NCBI GenBank assembly: GCA_027924585.1
Contig: BSBM01001931.1
Coordinates: 186,001-250,000, forward strand
Origin: Larix kaempferi
Taxonomy: Eukaryota; Streptophyta; Pinopsida; Pinales; Pinaceae
Length of the DNA stretch: 64,000 bases
Direction: 5' to 3'
Part shown: in pieces, positions 24,912 through 36,589 of the stretch
How the letters are laid out: the number at the start of each line of letters is the position of its first letter
Numbering within the stretch: the stretch's first letter is position 1
Position numbers and translations under genes: made by a program
Notes under the pieces: model-generated
Seen by the model: only the letters and a program-made list of their open reading frames with translations
Databases searched by the model: none
What the model was told of the DNA's origin: nothing

Positions 24912-25497
24912 ACCTCTAACTACTAATCTCTTTCTCTAAACACCTAACCCCTAATATCTCTCTCTAAACACCTAACCCCTAATATCTCTCTCTAAACACC
25001 TAAGCCCTAATATCTCTCTTTAAAACCCTATCCTCCAATATGTCCATCTCTCTTTGTCTCTCTAGACCCCTAATCCCCCCCCCTCTCTCTCTATCTAAGA
25101 CCCTAGCCCACAATCTCTCTCTCTCTTTATCTCTCTAAATACCTAAACTCTAATCCCCTAACCTCCACTTTCTCTCTCTCTCTCTCTCTCTCTAAACCAA
25201 TAAACCCAACATTTCTCTCTCTCTAATATCCTAAGCTCCAATCTCTCTCTCTCCCTATCTTTCTCTCTCTCTCTAAACCCCAACCCTAACCTCTCATTCT
25301 CTCTCAAACCATACTCCCAATTTGTCACTAAAACCCTACCGCTAATCTCTTTCTAAACCAATAACCCCCAATATCTCTCTCTGTAAACCCATAAGACCCA
25401 ATATCTCTCTCTCTAAACCCGTAATCTCCAATTTATCTCTCTCTCTCTAAACCCATAATCCCCAATTAATCTCTTTCTCTAAACCCCTAACCTCCAA

Positions 25498-25534
<37 letters not shown>

Positions 25535-28500
25535 CTAAACACATAACCTCCAATATATCTCTCTAAATACCTAAGCCATAACCATGAGATCCAAATTTCT
25601 CTCTCTCTCTGTAAACCCCTAACGTTGAATCTCTCTCTCCTTAAATGGCTAACCTCCAATCCCTCTCTCTCTAAAACCCTCACCACCAATCTCTCTCTCT
25701 AAACCCAAATTGCTTTATATCTCTCTAAACCACTAAATCCCAAACTCTCTCTCTCTAAACACCTAACACCCAATTTCTCTTGTTCTTTCTCTCTCTAAAA
25801 TCCTAACCTCCAATCTCTCTCTTGCTCTAATCCCCTAACCTCCAATCTCTCTCTCTCTCTAAACACCTAACCCCTAATATCTACCTCTCTCTCTCTAAAC
25901 CCCTAACCCCCAATCTCTCCCTCTCTCTCAACCCCTATCCTCCATTCTCTTTGTCTCTCTCTTTATCTCTAGACCCCTAACCCCCATACTCTCTCTCTCT
26001 CTCTTTGTATATATATATATATATATATATCTAAATCTCTAACCCCCATTCTCTCTCTCTCTAAGTTAGTAACTTTAAACTCATAAACTCTATTCTATCT
26101 TCTCTAAAACCCTAACCCCCTATCTCTCTCTATAAACATTTAATCTCTCTCTCTCTCTCAGGACATAACCCCCAATTTCTCTCTCTAAACCCCTAACCCC
26201 CAATCTCCTTGTCTCTCTCTAAAAACCTAGCATCCAATATCTCTCTCTCTCTCTCTAAAAACCTATCATCCAATCTCTCTCTCTCTCTCTCTCTCTAAAC
26301 TGATAACCTCCAATATCTCTCTCTAAGTCCGTAATCCATAAGCCCTAACCCCCAATATATATCTCTCACTAAACACCAAACCCTCAATATCTCTCTCTCT
26401 AAACCCCTAACGATGAATCTTTCTCTCGCTCTAAATTCCTAACCTCTAATTCCTCTCTCTCTCTAAACCCCTAGCCACCAATATATCTCTCTCTAAACCC
26501 CACTCTCTTTATATCTCTCTAAACCACTAACCCCCAAAGTCTCTCTCTCGCTCTCTCTAAACCCCTAACACCCAATTTCTCTTTTTATATCTCTCTTTAA
26601 ACCCCTAACCCCCAATCTCTCTCACTCTAAGCCCCTAACCTCCAATCTCTCTCTCACTCTAAACCCCGAACCCAAAATATATCTCTCTCTTCCTCTCTAA
26701 ACCCCTACCTCTTAATATCTACCTCTCTCTCTCTCTAAACCCCTAACCCAAAAATCTCTCTCTCTCTCAACCTCTAACTATTAATCTCTCTCTCTAAACA
26801 CCTAACCCCTAATATCTCTCTCTAAACACCTAACCCCTAATATCTCTCTCTAAAACGCTATCCTCTAATATGTCCACCTATCTTTATCTCTCTAGACCCC
26901 TAATCCTGCCCCCCTCTCTCTCTATCTAAGACCCTAGCCCACAATCTCTCTCTCTATCTCTCTAAATACCTAAACTCCAATCTCTCTCTCACACGCTCTA
27001 ATCCCCTAACCTCCACTCTCTCTCTATCTAAACCCATAACCCCAATATTTCTCTCTCTAATATCCTAAGCTCCAACCTCTCTCTGTCTATCTTTCTCTCT
27101 CTCTCTAAACCCCCAACCCTAACCTCTCATTCTCTCTCAAACCATACTCCCAATTTATCACTAAAACCCTACCCTTAATCTCTCTCTAAACCCATAACCC
27201 CCAATATCTCTCTCTGTGAACCCATAACACCCAATATCTCTCTCTCTAAACCCCTAATCTCCAATTTATCTCTCTCTCTCTAAACCCATAATCCCCAATT
27301 AATCTCTCTCTCTAAACCCCTAACCTCTAATGTGTCTCTCTCTCTCTCTATATATCTCTAAACCCATAACCTCCAATATATCTCTCTAAATACCTAAGCC
27401 ATAACCACGAGATCCAAATTTCTCTCTCTCTCTCTCTCTGTAAACCCCTAACATTGAATCTCTCTCTCCTTAAATGGCTAACCTTCAATCCCTCTCTCTA
27501 TAAAACCCTCACCACCAATCTCTCTCTCTAAACCCCAATTCCTTTATCTCTCTCTAAACCACTAAATCCCAAACTCTCTCTCTTTAAACACCTAAAACCC
27601 AATTTCTCTTCTTCTTTCTCCCTCTAAAACCCTAACCTCCCATCTCTCTCTTTCTCTAATCCCCTAACCTCCAATCTCTCTCTGTCTCTAAACGCCTAAC
27701 CCCTAATATCTACCTCTCTCTCTCTCTAAACCCCTAACCCCCAATCTCTCTCTCTCTCAACCTCTAACCTATAATCTCTCTCTCTCAACCCCTATCCTCG
27801 ATTCTCTTTATCTCTCTCTTTATCTCTAGACCCCTAACCGCCATACTCTCTCTCTCTCTGTATATATATATATATATATAAACCTCTAATCCCCATTCTC
27901 TCTCTCTTTAAGTCAGTAACTTTAAACTCCCTAAACTCTATTCTCTCTTCTCTAAAACCCTAACCCCCTATCTCTCTCTGTAAACATTTAATCTCTCTCT
28001 CTCTAAGGCCCTAACCCCCAATTTCTCTCTCACACAATCTAATCCCCTAAACTCCATTCTCTCTCTCTAAACCCTTAACCCCCAATCTCCCTCTCTCTCT
28101 CTAAAAACCTACCATCCAATCTCTCTCTCTCTCACTCTCTCCCTAAACACCTACAATTTAGTCTCTCTCTCTCTCTAAACCCCTTACCTCTCTCCCTCTC
28201 TCTAAACCTATAACCTCTCTCTCTCTCTAAACCCTTAATCTCTCTCTCTCTCTCTCCACACCTTGCCCCAATATCCCTTTCTCTCTCTCTTGCACTCTCT
28301 CTCTCTATCTCTCTCTCTAAAACCCTAACCACCCATTTCACTCTTGCTATCTAAAATCCTAACCCCCAATCTCTCTATCTCTAAACACCTAATCCCCAAG
28401 ATCTATCTTCCTATATCTCTCTCTAAACCCCTAACCTCCAATCTCTCTCTCTCTCTCATTCTCTAAACTGCTAAACCCCAATATCTCTCCCTCTCTCTCT

Positions 28501-28660
28501 CTCTAAACCCTAACCCACAATCTCTCTCTCCCTCTAAACCCCTAACCCACAAACTCTCTCTCTTTAAACCCATAGCCTCTCTCTCTCTCACTTTAAACAT
28601 TAACCCCCAATCTCTCTCTCTAAACCTACAACCCCCAATCTCTCTCTTTATCTCTCTCTC
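22120..28660 (+). repeat. Large higher-order repeat of about 6.1 kb, related to blocks II and III
   Basis: A landmark with CTCTTGCTATCTAAAATC occurs at 22,205, 28,341 and 35,440. About 450 bases around it align at all three sites. From 22,490 to about 24,950 the order of landmarks (TTCTATATCCCTCTCTAAAC, AAACCCCTAAGCGAAAATCA, CAACCATCTACCCCTCTCCC, CTAATCCATAAG) matches 43,064-45,000 after the young Copia insertion. A 1.8-1.9-kb sub-period is also visible (ACGAGATCCAAATTT-like at 25,585 and 27,409; TAATCCATAAG at 24,398 and 26,335). Confidence 0.7.
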
Positions 28661-28747
28661 TCTCTCTAATGCCCAAATGATGAATATCTCTCTTCTAAAT
28701 TTTGAAACTCCAATTCCTCTCTCTCTCTAAACCCCTAGAAACTAATA

Positions 28748-29122
28748 TGTTAGGAACCTATGTCTTTACTTTGTTAGTATATTGTTGTTGGACGCATATG
28801 CTTTGTAAGTCGTCTCGTAGTATTTGCTGATCAATAGTTTGTGTTATTGTTGTTGGCGCATATGCTTTGTTAGTCGCCCGTAGTATTGTTGATTCATAGT
28901 TTGTAGTGGCCCATGGTTTTGACCCATAGTATTGGCGCCTAGACTTAGTATATAAGTGTGTGTTGAGGCCTATGAAGGCACCGTGAAGTTATTTGTATTG
29001 AGCTTGCTCAAAGGAGGTTGCCCCCTCGAAGTGTCCTGCAATCAATATAAAAGTGATTCTGAGTTCTGTCATTTCTGCTATTTCACATATTCTTATTAAT
29101 TAATTGTTGCAGGTGCTTCACA
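28748..29122 (+). repeat. Gypsy 5' LTR (about 375 bp)
   Basis: Starts TGTTAGGAACC at the edge of the array and ends GGTGCTTCACA two bases before the PBS. It has two diverged repeats of GCGCATATGCTTTGTTAGTC-like sequence (28,770-28,890) and a TATATAAGTG motif near 28,957 that could serve as TATA box. The left end was placed by the TG dinucleotide and the change of composition; without a second LTR it may be off by a few bases. Confidence 0.75.
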
Positions 29123-29124
29123 TC

Positions 29125-29136
29125 TGGTATCATAGC
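29125..29136 (+). promoter_or_regulatory. Gypsy primer-binding site (initiator tRNA-Met type)
   Basis: TGGTATCATAGC, two bases after the LTR. It differs at one position from the TGGTATCAGAGC complementary to the 3' end of initiator tRNA-Met, which both Copia elements carry unchanged. Confidence 0.85.
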
Positions 29137-30212
29137 ACTTTCTTGGGCTCGCTAGATAAAATTTCTGCCAAATTTTTTTTCTCATCTGTTATAGGTTTAG
29201 ATTTGGGAATAATCCCTATCCGCTTAACTGTGGGAAGTACTTGGGCATAAGCCCTAAAACTCATCGTGAGGAGTACCACAGGAACCCCGAAGTAGCTGGC
29301 CCATTGAGAGGACCTGTCAGCGAAAAGGGCAATGACCCCTACCTAATTGACTAGTTCCCACCCGTGAGATAAAACAAGAGCTATCATTTGTGGCAAAGCG
29401 GTTATCAGTTTTACTTGAGCCATGGAGTGAGGGGTACTACCCCAATACGCAAGCCTTTAGATAGCATTGGTGGCTGAGTGAAACCCCTGAACTGTTAGGA
29501 AGCCACACATACTTGGGGTCCTTTTCAGCTGAACTGTTGTCGATCACTGCTGCAACGTTTCAGATCCAGCTGTTTAGATCCATTCTGAAAGTCGTTCTAG
29601 ATCCAGCTGTTCAGATCCATTCTAAAAGTCGTTCCAGATCCAGCCATTTTCAATCCATTCGGAACCGTTTCAGATCCCTCTGTTTCCGCTTGCTTCTAGG
29701 CCATTGCAGATCTATCTGTTTCAGATCCCGCCCGAGCCGTAGCCGCTCCATTCTAAAAAAAAAAGTATAAAATTTAGTTTTTTCTCGATATCTCCCTCGT
29801 TTTCACTCCATTTCCCTTGAAACTTTCGGGGAACCCTTGTAATCCCATTCTGCATATTTTGTTCCTGAGGACCCTATCCCCAATTCCACTTCCCAAAGCC
29901 CAAAATCCCACATTTGCCTATTTTTAGGGTTTCCAATAACTTCCTCAGATTTCACCCAATCACCTTCAAATTTTACCACATAGTTCCTTTCTGAATTCTG
30001 CTTCTTTGTCCCCCTCTGCCAAATTTTCCCATTCTTTCACCTTGCTTTTGAAATCCTTAATTTTTTCTTCCCTGTCTATTCGACAGTGTCCAAAACCTAG
30101 TCAAACCCCAATTACCCTTCAGATTTTTTCCCAAATCTAGATTTTCCTTTACTGAAGCAGTTTTTGCTTTTATTTTTCTACCCAGTCAACCCTAAAAAAA
30201 AAACTCCTAGTA
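29137..30212 (+). other. Gypsy leader, non-coding
   Basis: About 1.08 kb between PBS and the gag start. It includes four or five near-repeats of GATCCAGCTGTTCAGATCCA (29,560-29,740) and a T/C-rich stretch. No convincing coding sequence. Confidence 0.6.
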
Positions 30213-31208
30213 ATGGTTGTCACTCACGCACGAGCAAAAACTATGGAAGAAGCACTTGCAGCCATCCAAGCCAAACTCTAGGATCTGGATGAAAAATTTC
30301 TCGGCCTCCATCTTGAACATTCAGCTATGAACAACAAGCGACAGTCTGAGTCTTCATCAGACAATGGGTTCTCTTCTTCCAACAATTTTCATGGTCCGAA
30401 GCTTGATTTTCCTCGCTTCAATGGTACTGATCCAACTTGATGGATCTATTGTGTATAATAGTATTTCATTCTGCATAATACTTTTGATGTCAACAAAGTT
30501 TTGCTTGCATCCTTTCATTTGGAACAAGAAGCTCTTCAATGGCACCGTTTGTACATTAAGGCTCATGAAGAGCCAAAATGGCCTGACTTTTTCCAACTCC
30601 TTTTGCAACGATTTGGTCCTAGTGCTTTTGATGACTTCACAGGAGCCCTCACTAAACTTCGCCAAATTGGCACTGTGAGAGAGTATCAAACCGAATTTGA
30701 GAAACTAGCTAACCACGCTGAAGGATTGTTTGATGACTTTTACTGGAGTTTTTTTATCAGTGGTCTAAAGGATGCCATCCACTGTGAGGTCAAAATGTTC
30801 TGTCCCAACACAATGATGGAAGCCCTAGGGTTGGCTAAGTTGGCAGAAGACAATATTACAGCCCAACAGCGCTCCAAGCCCAGTTTTGTTCCCTTCCGAA
30901 ATATGGGTTCTCAATGAACACCCATACCGCAGGCTCCTTGACCAACTCGTATCAACCGTTTGTTTGAAACAGAGATGCAAGCACGCAGAGAAAAGGGGCT
31001 TTCCTATAATTGTGATGAGAAATTCACTCGGGGACATAGATGTGTTCAGCAAAAGCTCTATCTCTTGGATGTGGATTCTCCGCCTACCTTTGAAATTGGT
31101 GATGAAGATCCAGAAACAATGGATGCTCAGGTTGACATTCATGAACCGCCTATTGACCCTCTGTCTCAGGATGACCAGCCAGAGATATCTCTCCATGCTT
31201 TAGCTTGA
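30213..31208 (+). pseudogene. Gypsy gag remnant
   Basis: ATG 30,213 opens MVVTHARAKTMEEALAAIQA; the same frame continues through PKLDFPRFNGTDPT and a Retrotrans_gag core (LEQEALQWHRLYIKAHEEP, LLLQRFGPSAFDDFTGALTK, LRQIGTVREYQTEFEKLANH). Near residue 265 it has a zinc-knuckle-like stretch (LSYNCDEKFTRGHRC), with Ser where the first Cys is expected. In-frame stops at 30,279, 30,438, 30,456, 30,459, 30,915, 30,939 and 31,206 break it, but the frame never shifts. Gag would form the virus-like particle. The best-preserved open part is 30,462-30,917. Confidence 0.85.
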
Positions 31209-31232
31209 ATCACCACCCCCCAAACAATGTAG

Positions 31233-33595
31233 GTCAGGGGTTACTTCAAGAAGCTTCCTCTTACAATACTCATTGATTCTGGTAGCACTCATGAGTTCAT
31301 TGACCCTCGGATTGCCAAACAAGCTGATTGTTTTATGCATCCTTGCTCCAACTTTGAAGTCATGGTTGCCAATGGGGGCACCTTACCTTGCAAAGGGAAG
31401 TGTCAAAATGTGCGTATCTCTATGGGATATTATACCTTGTGCTCTGACATGTTTTCCTTGACATTAGGCGGATGTGATGTGGTTTTGGGCACTCAATGGC
31501 TATGCACACTTGGCCCTATCTTATGGGATTTTGCTGAACTTTGGGTGCAGTTTTTCAATGGACAAAAACACACATTGACAGGATTACAACCAAGGTCTCT
31601 CAGCATGATCAGTTCACATCGCATGGAAAAAATCCTCAAGAAGAATTCACATGGTGTCATCGCTCAGATCCATTCCATTCAGATGCAACCATTAGTGGTC
31701 TCCACTACTCCTTTGGATCTACAACAAATTCTGTATCGATATACAGGTGTCTTTGCTGAACCAGTGGGATTGCCACCTTCAAGGCCAGAAGATCATCATA
31801 TTCAGAACCTTCCTGGTAGTGTTCCTCCCAACCTCAGGCCCTATCGCTACCCATTTCACCAAAAAATGGAGATTGAAATGCTCGTTCGGGACTTATTAAA
31901 GCAAGGTATTATTCGCCCAAGCACTAGTTCCTTTTCTTCTCCAGTTCTTCTTGTCCGCAAAAAATATGGGTCATGGCACCTCTACATTGACTTCCGAGCA
32001 CTTAATCACCTCACCATCAAGGATAAGTTTCCAATTCCTGTTGTTGACGAGCTTCTTGATGAGCTTCATGGGGCTCAATTTTTCTCCAAGTTGGATCTTC
32101 ATTCTAGGTATCATCAAATTCGGGTTCATGAGGATGATATCCCTAAAATAGCTTTCCACACCCATGATGGCCATTATGAGTTTTTGGTCATGCGCTTTGG
32201 CCTCACTAACGCTCCTTCCACATTCCAGGCCTTAATGAATAAAATATTTCGGCCCTACTTGTGGAAATTCATTATGGTATTCTTTGATGATATCCTCATC
32301 TACAGTTAAACATGGGATGAACATCTTCAGCATCTAGATCTTGTCATGCAACTTTTTTCTGACCATCATCTCCATGCCAAGTAGTCTAAATGTGTTTTTG
32401 GATAGAAGGAAGTTGAGTATCTCAGGCACATTATCTCAGCACAAGGGGTTCGCATGGATCTTGCCAAAATCGATGCCATGAACAACTGGCCGCATCCTCA
32501 GACACTCAAGAGCCTTCATGGTTTTTTGTTGTTGACTGGATACTACCACAAGTTTGTCAAGGATTATGGGAAGATTGCAATTCCATTAACTACTCTATTG
32601 AAAAAGGATGCTTTTACATGGACACATGCTACTCAATGTGCATTTGACAAACTGAAACAAGCTATGTGTACTACACCTGTTCTAGCTATGCCCAATTTTT
32701 CCAAGCCCTTCACTATTGAGAGTGATGCTTGCAGCAATGGACTTGTTGCTATTCTCCTTCAAGATGAACACCCCATTGCGTTCACTAGCAAAGTCATTTC
32801 AGGTAAGAATTTAGCTTCCTCTACATATGAGAAGGAAATGATGGCTATTTTGCATGCAGTACAGAAGTGGCGACCATACTTATTAGGGAATCATTTCTGC
32901 ATCAAGACTGATCACCAGAGTCTAAAATATTTCTCGGAACAGCTTGTTTCATCCCCATCACAACAGAAATGGGTTAGCAAACTCATGGGTTATGACTATG
33001 AGATCACTTACAAGAAGGGTAAAGACAATATTGTGGCAGATGCTCTTTCTTAGACATTTGATGCCCAAGGTTTTCTTTCAGCTATTTCTATGCCTGTTCC
33101 AAATTGGTTGCAATCTGTTCAACAGGGTTATGTCAATGACTCTTCCTTATCTCAAATCATCCAATGCTTGACCAACAACCCTTCTGCTATACCACATTAC
33201 TCTTGGGATGGTGCTTCTCTGAGATACAAAGGTCGTCTGGTGCTTCCCCAAAGCACAGATCTTCAACAGGATATCTTCTATGAACTCAATGCTTCTCCAT
33301 CAATAGGGCACTCTGGGTTCGTCAAAATGTATGAACGGGCACGATGTAACTTCTTTTGGCAGGGCATGAAAAGGACAATTCAACAGATGGTGGCTGAATG
33401 TGATACCTACCAGTGCAATAAGGGTGAAACAACACTCCTTCTAGGATTCCTCAAACCCTTTCCAATACCTACACGTATTTGGACAGATATTTCTATGGAT
33501 TTCATTAAAGGGATCCCTAAATCTGGCGGGAAGACATTGATTCTCGTTGTGGTTGATCACCTCTCCAAATATAGTCATTTTTGTGCTCTCTCTCT
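31233..33595 (+). pseudogene. Gypsy pol remnant: protease, RT, RNase H, start of integrase
   Basis: Same frame as gag, after stops at 31,206 and 31,230. Protease: LTILIDSGSTHEFIDPRIAK, with the active-site DSG at about 31,275. RT: FSSPVLLVRKKYGSWHLYID, then KLDLHSRYHQIRV and the catalytic FFDDILIYS (about 32,280). RNase H: IESDACSNGLVAILLQDEHP, STYEKEMMAIL and KTDHQSLKYF keep the acidic residues. Integrase: GHSGFVKMYERA and CDTYQC keep the second His and both Cys of the HHCC finger, but the first His appears to be Asn (ELNASPS). The core begins WTDISMDFI (first catalytic Asp) and is lost after KYSHFCALS. Stops at 32,307, 32,382, 32,403 and 33,051. Confidence 0.92.
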
Positions 33596-34493
33596 CACTC
33601 TCTCTAAACCCCTAACACCCAATCTCTCTTTTTATATCTCTCTTTAAACCCCTAACCTCCAATCTCTCTCACTCTAAGCCCCTAACCCCAATCTCTCTCT
33701 CCCTCTAAACCCCTAACCCAAAATATATCTCTCTTTCATTCTCTCTAAACCCCTACCTCTTAATATCTACCTCTCTCTCTCTCTCTAAACCCCTAACCCA
33801 AAAATCTCTCTCTCTCTAAACCCCTAGCCCATAATCTCTCTCTCTCTCTCTCTCAACCTCTAACTACTAATCCCTCTCTCTAAACACCTAACCCCTAACA
33901 TCTCTCTCTAAACACCTTACCCCTAATATCTCTCTCTAAAACCCTATCCTCCAATATGCCCATCTCTCTTTATCTCTCTAGACACCGAATCCCCCCACCT
34001 CTCTCTCTATCTAAGACCCTAGCCCACAATCTCTCTCTCTCTCTATCTCTCTAAATACCTATACTCCAATCTCTCTTTCACACACTCTAATCCCCTAACC
34101 TCCACTTTCTCTCTCTCTCTAAACCCATAACCCCAATATTTATCTCTCTATGTCTCTCTCTCTAATATCCTAAGCTCCAATCTCTCTCTCTCTATCTTTC
34201 TCTCTCTCTCTAAACCCTCAACCCTAACCTCTCATTCTCTCTAAAACCATACTCCCAATTTGTCGCTAAAACCCTACCCCTAATCTCTCTGTAAACCCAT
34301 AACCCCCAATATCTCTCTCTGTAAACCCATAACACCCAATATCTCTCTCTCTAAACCCCTAATCTCCAGTTTATCTCTCTCTCTAAACCCCTAATCTCCA
34401 GTTTATCTCTCTCTCTAAACCCATAATCCCCAATTAATCTCTCTCTCTAAACCCCTAACCTCCAATGTCTCTCTCTCTCTCTCTCTCTCTCTG

Positions 34494-34525
<32 letters not shown>

Positions 34526-35704
34526 TAACCTCCAATATCTCTCTCTAAATACCTAAGCCATAACCACGAGATCCAAATTTCTTTTTGTGTGTGTGGAAAC
34601 CCCTAACGTTGAATTCTCTCTCCTTAAATGGCTAACCTCCAATCCCTCTCTCTCTAAAACCCTCACCACCGATCTCTCTCTCTAAATCACTAAATCCCAA
34701 ACTCTCTCTCTAAAAACACCTAACACCCAATTTCTCTTCTTCTTTCTCTCTCTAAAACACTAACCTCCAATCTCTCTCTTCCTCTAATCCCCTAACCTCC
34801 AATATCTCTCTCTCTCTAAACGCCTAAGCCCTAATATCTACCTCTCTCTCTCTGTCTAAATCCATAACCCCCAATCTCTCTCTCTCTCTCAACCCCTATC
34901 CTCCATTCTCTTTATCTCTCTCTTTATCTCTAGACCCCTAAACCCCATACTCTCTCTCTCTCTATATATATATATATATCTAAACCTCTAACCCCCATTC
35001 TCTCTCTCTCTCTCTCTAAGTCAATAAATTTAAACTCCTAAACTCTATTCTATCTTCTCTAAAACCCTAACCCCCTATCTCTCTCTGTAAACATTTAATC
35101 TCTCTCTCTCTCTAAGGCCCTAACCCCCAATTTCTCTCTCACACAATCTAATCCCCTAAACTCCATTCTCTCTCTCTAAACCCCTAACCCCCAATCTCCC
35201 TCTCTCTCTCTAAAAACCTAGCATCCAATCTCTCTCTCTCTCTCTCTCTCCCTAAACACCTAAAATTTAGTCTCTCTCTCTCTCTCTAAACCCCTTACCT
35301 CTCTCTCTCTCTAAACATATAACCTCTCTCTCTCTCTCTCTAAACCCCTGATCTCTCTCTCTCTCTCAACCCCTTGCCACAATATCCCTTTCTCCCTCTC
35401 TCTCTCTCTCTCTCTCTAAAACCCTAACCACCCATCTCACTCTTGCTATCTAAAATCTTAACCCCCGATCTCTCTCTTTCTAAACACGTAATCCCCAAGC
35501 TCTGTCTTCCTATATCTCTCTCTAAACCCCTAACCTCCAATCTCTTTCTCTTTGATTCTCTAAACTGCTAAACCCCAATATCTCTCCCCAATATCTCTCC
35601 CTCTCTCTAAACCCTAACCCACAATCTCTCTCTCCCTCTAAACCCCTAATCCGCAAACTCTCTCTCTTTAAACCCATAACCCGTCTCTCTCTCTCTTTAA
35701 ACAC
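33596..35704 (+). repeat. Pyrimidine array, block II
   Basis: Same unit structure as block I. It aligns in order with 26,556-28,600: CACCCAATCTCTCTTTTTAT, CCTCTTAATATCTACC, CCATAACCACGAGATCC (34,555), a (TA)n run (34,490), and the CTCTTGCTATC landmark (35,440). It ends at the young Copia insertion and continues at 43,059. Confidence 0.9.
35700..35704. repeat. Target-site duplication AACAC, left side
   Basis: The five bases before the Copia element (AACAC) are repeated directly after it (43,059-43,063). Removing the element and one copy restores TTTAAACACTAGCCCCCAAT, a normal array unit like the one at about 28,592. Confidence 0.95.
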
Positions 35705-36350
35705 TGTTAAATTTTCTGAATTTACTTCAATATGATCTAGGATCTTAACTGGGAGAACAACATGTACAGCATATCTACAGCATATCAATCATGGAGACAA
35801 TAATGCAAGCACACAAGAGACACAAAGATTTACTTGGGGAAAACCATAAAGGTGAAAAACCCCAATAACTTCCTCAGAGATAGATAGAGCAATGATACAA
35901 CCAACCAATAGAGATAGCCATAACCTAGCAGCAATCCTCCTCCTCCATAAGTGCTCCTCTCCTCCTTGAGAGCATGTGTGAGAAGTGAGTGAGTAAATAG
36001 AGTGCCTCCCGCACTCTATTTATACTTGACTTGACTTGCCTTTTTACCTAACTCATGTAGGCTCAAACTTAACCACATAACATAATGCTGACTGGGCCGA
36101 CCCCCAATAGGGTGGTCTAATAACCCTTTGACCCACATGGCCGACCCCCAATAGGGTGGTCTAATAACCCTTCGACCCACATGACTTATACAGGGCCGAC
36201 CCCAACAAGGTGGTCTAATAACCCATCAAGTATAAGTTACGACACTTACAATATAAATGACGACACTTTCATATAGAGGAATAATAACATCTCTATATGA
36301 GTACATACAACATATATGAAATACATTCCGAAGTTACATATACATCAACA
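35705..36350 (-). repeat. Copia 3' LTR (646 bp)
   Basis: On the plus strand it runs from TGTTAAATTTTC to ACATCAACA; on its own strand it starts TGTTGATG and ends AATTTAACA. TATA box at 36,017-36,024. It contains two direct copies and one degenerate copy of a roughly 45-bp motif (GGCCGACCCCCAATAGGGTG, 36,095-36,230). Confidence 0.95.
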
Positions 36351-36361
36351 CTCCCTCTTAA
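36351..36361 (-). promoter_or_regulatory. Polypurine tract of the minus-strand Copia element
   Basis: Minus-strand reading TTAAGAGGGAG lies directly before the 3' LTR; it would prime plus-strand DNA synthesis. The right-hand element has TTAAGGGGGAG at the same place. Confidence 0.8.
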
Positions 36362-36589
36362 CTAGGAAGGTATTTCTCAGCACAGTTCTTCTAGCACAAG
36401 TCATCTTCTCTGGATCATCGTCACTGGATAATCGTCATTGAGTCATCATCATCGTCACTGCTGCTGTTATCTCAATCAATCTCTGAATCTACTCGTCATA
36501 GGAAGTTCTACAGAGCTAGTCCTTTTTCATACTGGATGTAGGCCCACCACCTGCAGGTCTTCGTCATCACTGGCCATACTGTGGAATCC

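Larger units (their letters stand above)
12390..28747 (+). repeat. Pyrimidine satellite-like array, block I: (CT)n plus AAACCCCTAACCCCCAAT
   Basis: More than 16 kb of variable-length units, each a CT run of a few to over 50 bases joined to a core such as TCTAAACCCCTAACCCCCAA. The plus strand has almost no G; the minus strand is correspondingly GA- and G-tract-rich. The core resembles the plant telomere repeat (CCCTAAA) with extra C, but true CCCTAAA runs are absent. Unit length varies (mostly 28-50 bp) because the CT run varies. Long-range higher-order repeats are listed separately. Reading frames across it (polypeptides of Leu-Ser-Leu-Ser or Glu-Arg-Glu-Arg) are artefacts of low complexity. 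Confidence 0.95.
28748..33595 (+). mobile_element. Ty3/Gypsy LTR retrotransposon, 3'-truncated in integrase
   Basis: A plus-strand element with 5' LTR, PBS, leader, gag, protease, reverse transcriptase, RNase H and the start of integrase in the Gypsy order. The sequence stops inside the integrase core, where it runs straight into array sequence through a CTCTCTCTC tract; the rest of integrase, any chromodomain and the 3' LTR are gone. With one LTR no age estimate or target duplication is possible. Twelve in-frame stops break the polyprotein, so it is dead. The preceding 80 bases of array match 44,363-44,445, which lacks the element. Confidence 0.92.

Noticed and set aside
12390-28747. True telomere or subtelomere
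   Set aside because: No run of perfect CCCTAAA units; the core has 4-5 C and is broken by CT runs. Only a resemblance.
30357-31203. Alternative frames of 98-123 codons over the gag region on both strands
   Set aside because: Shadows of the gag frame, which has the recognisable Retrotrans_gag and zinc-knuckle-like motifs.
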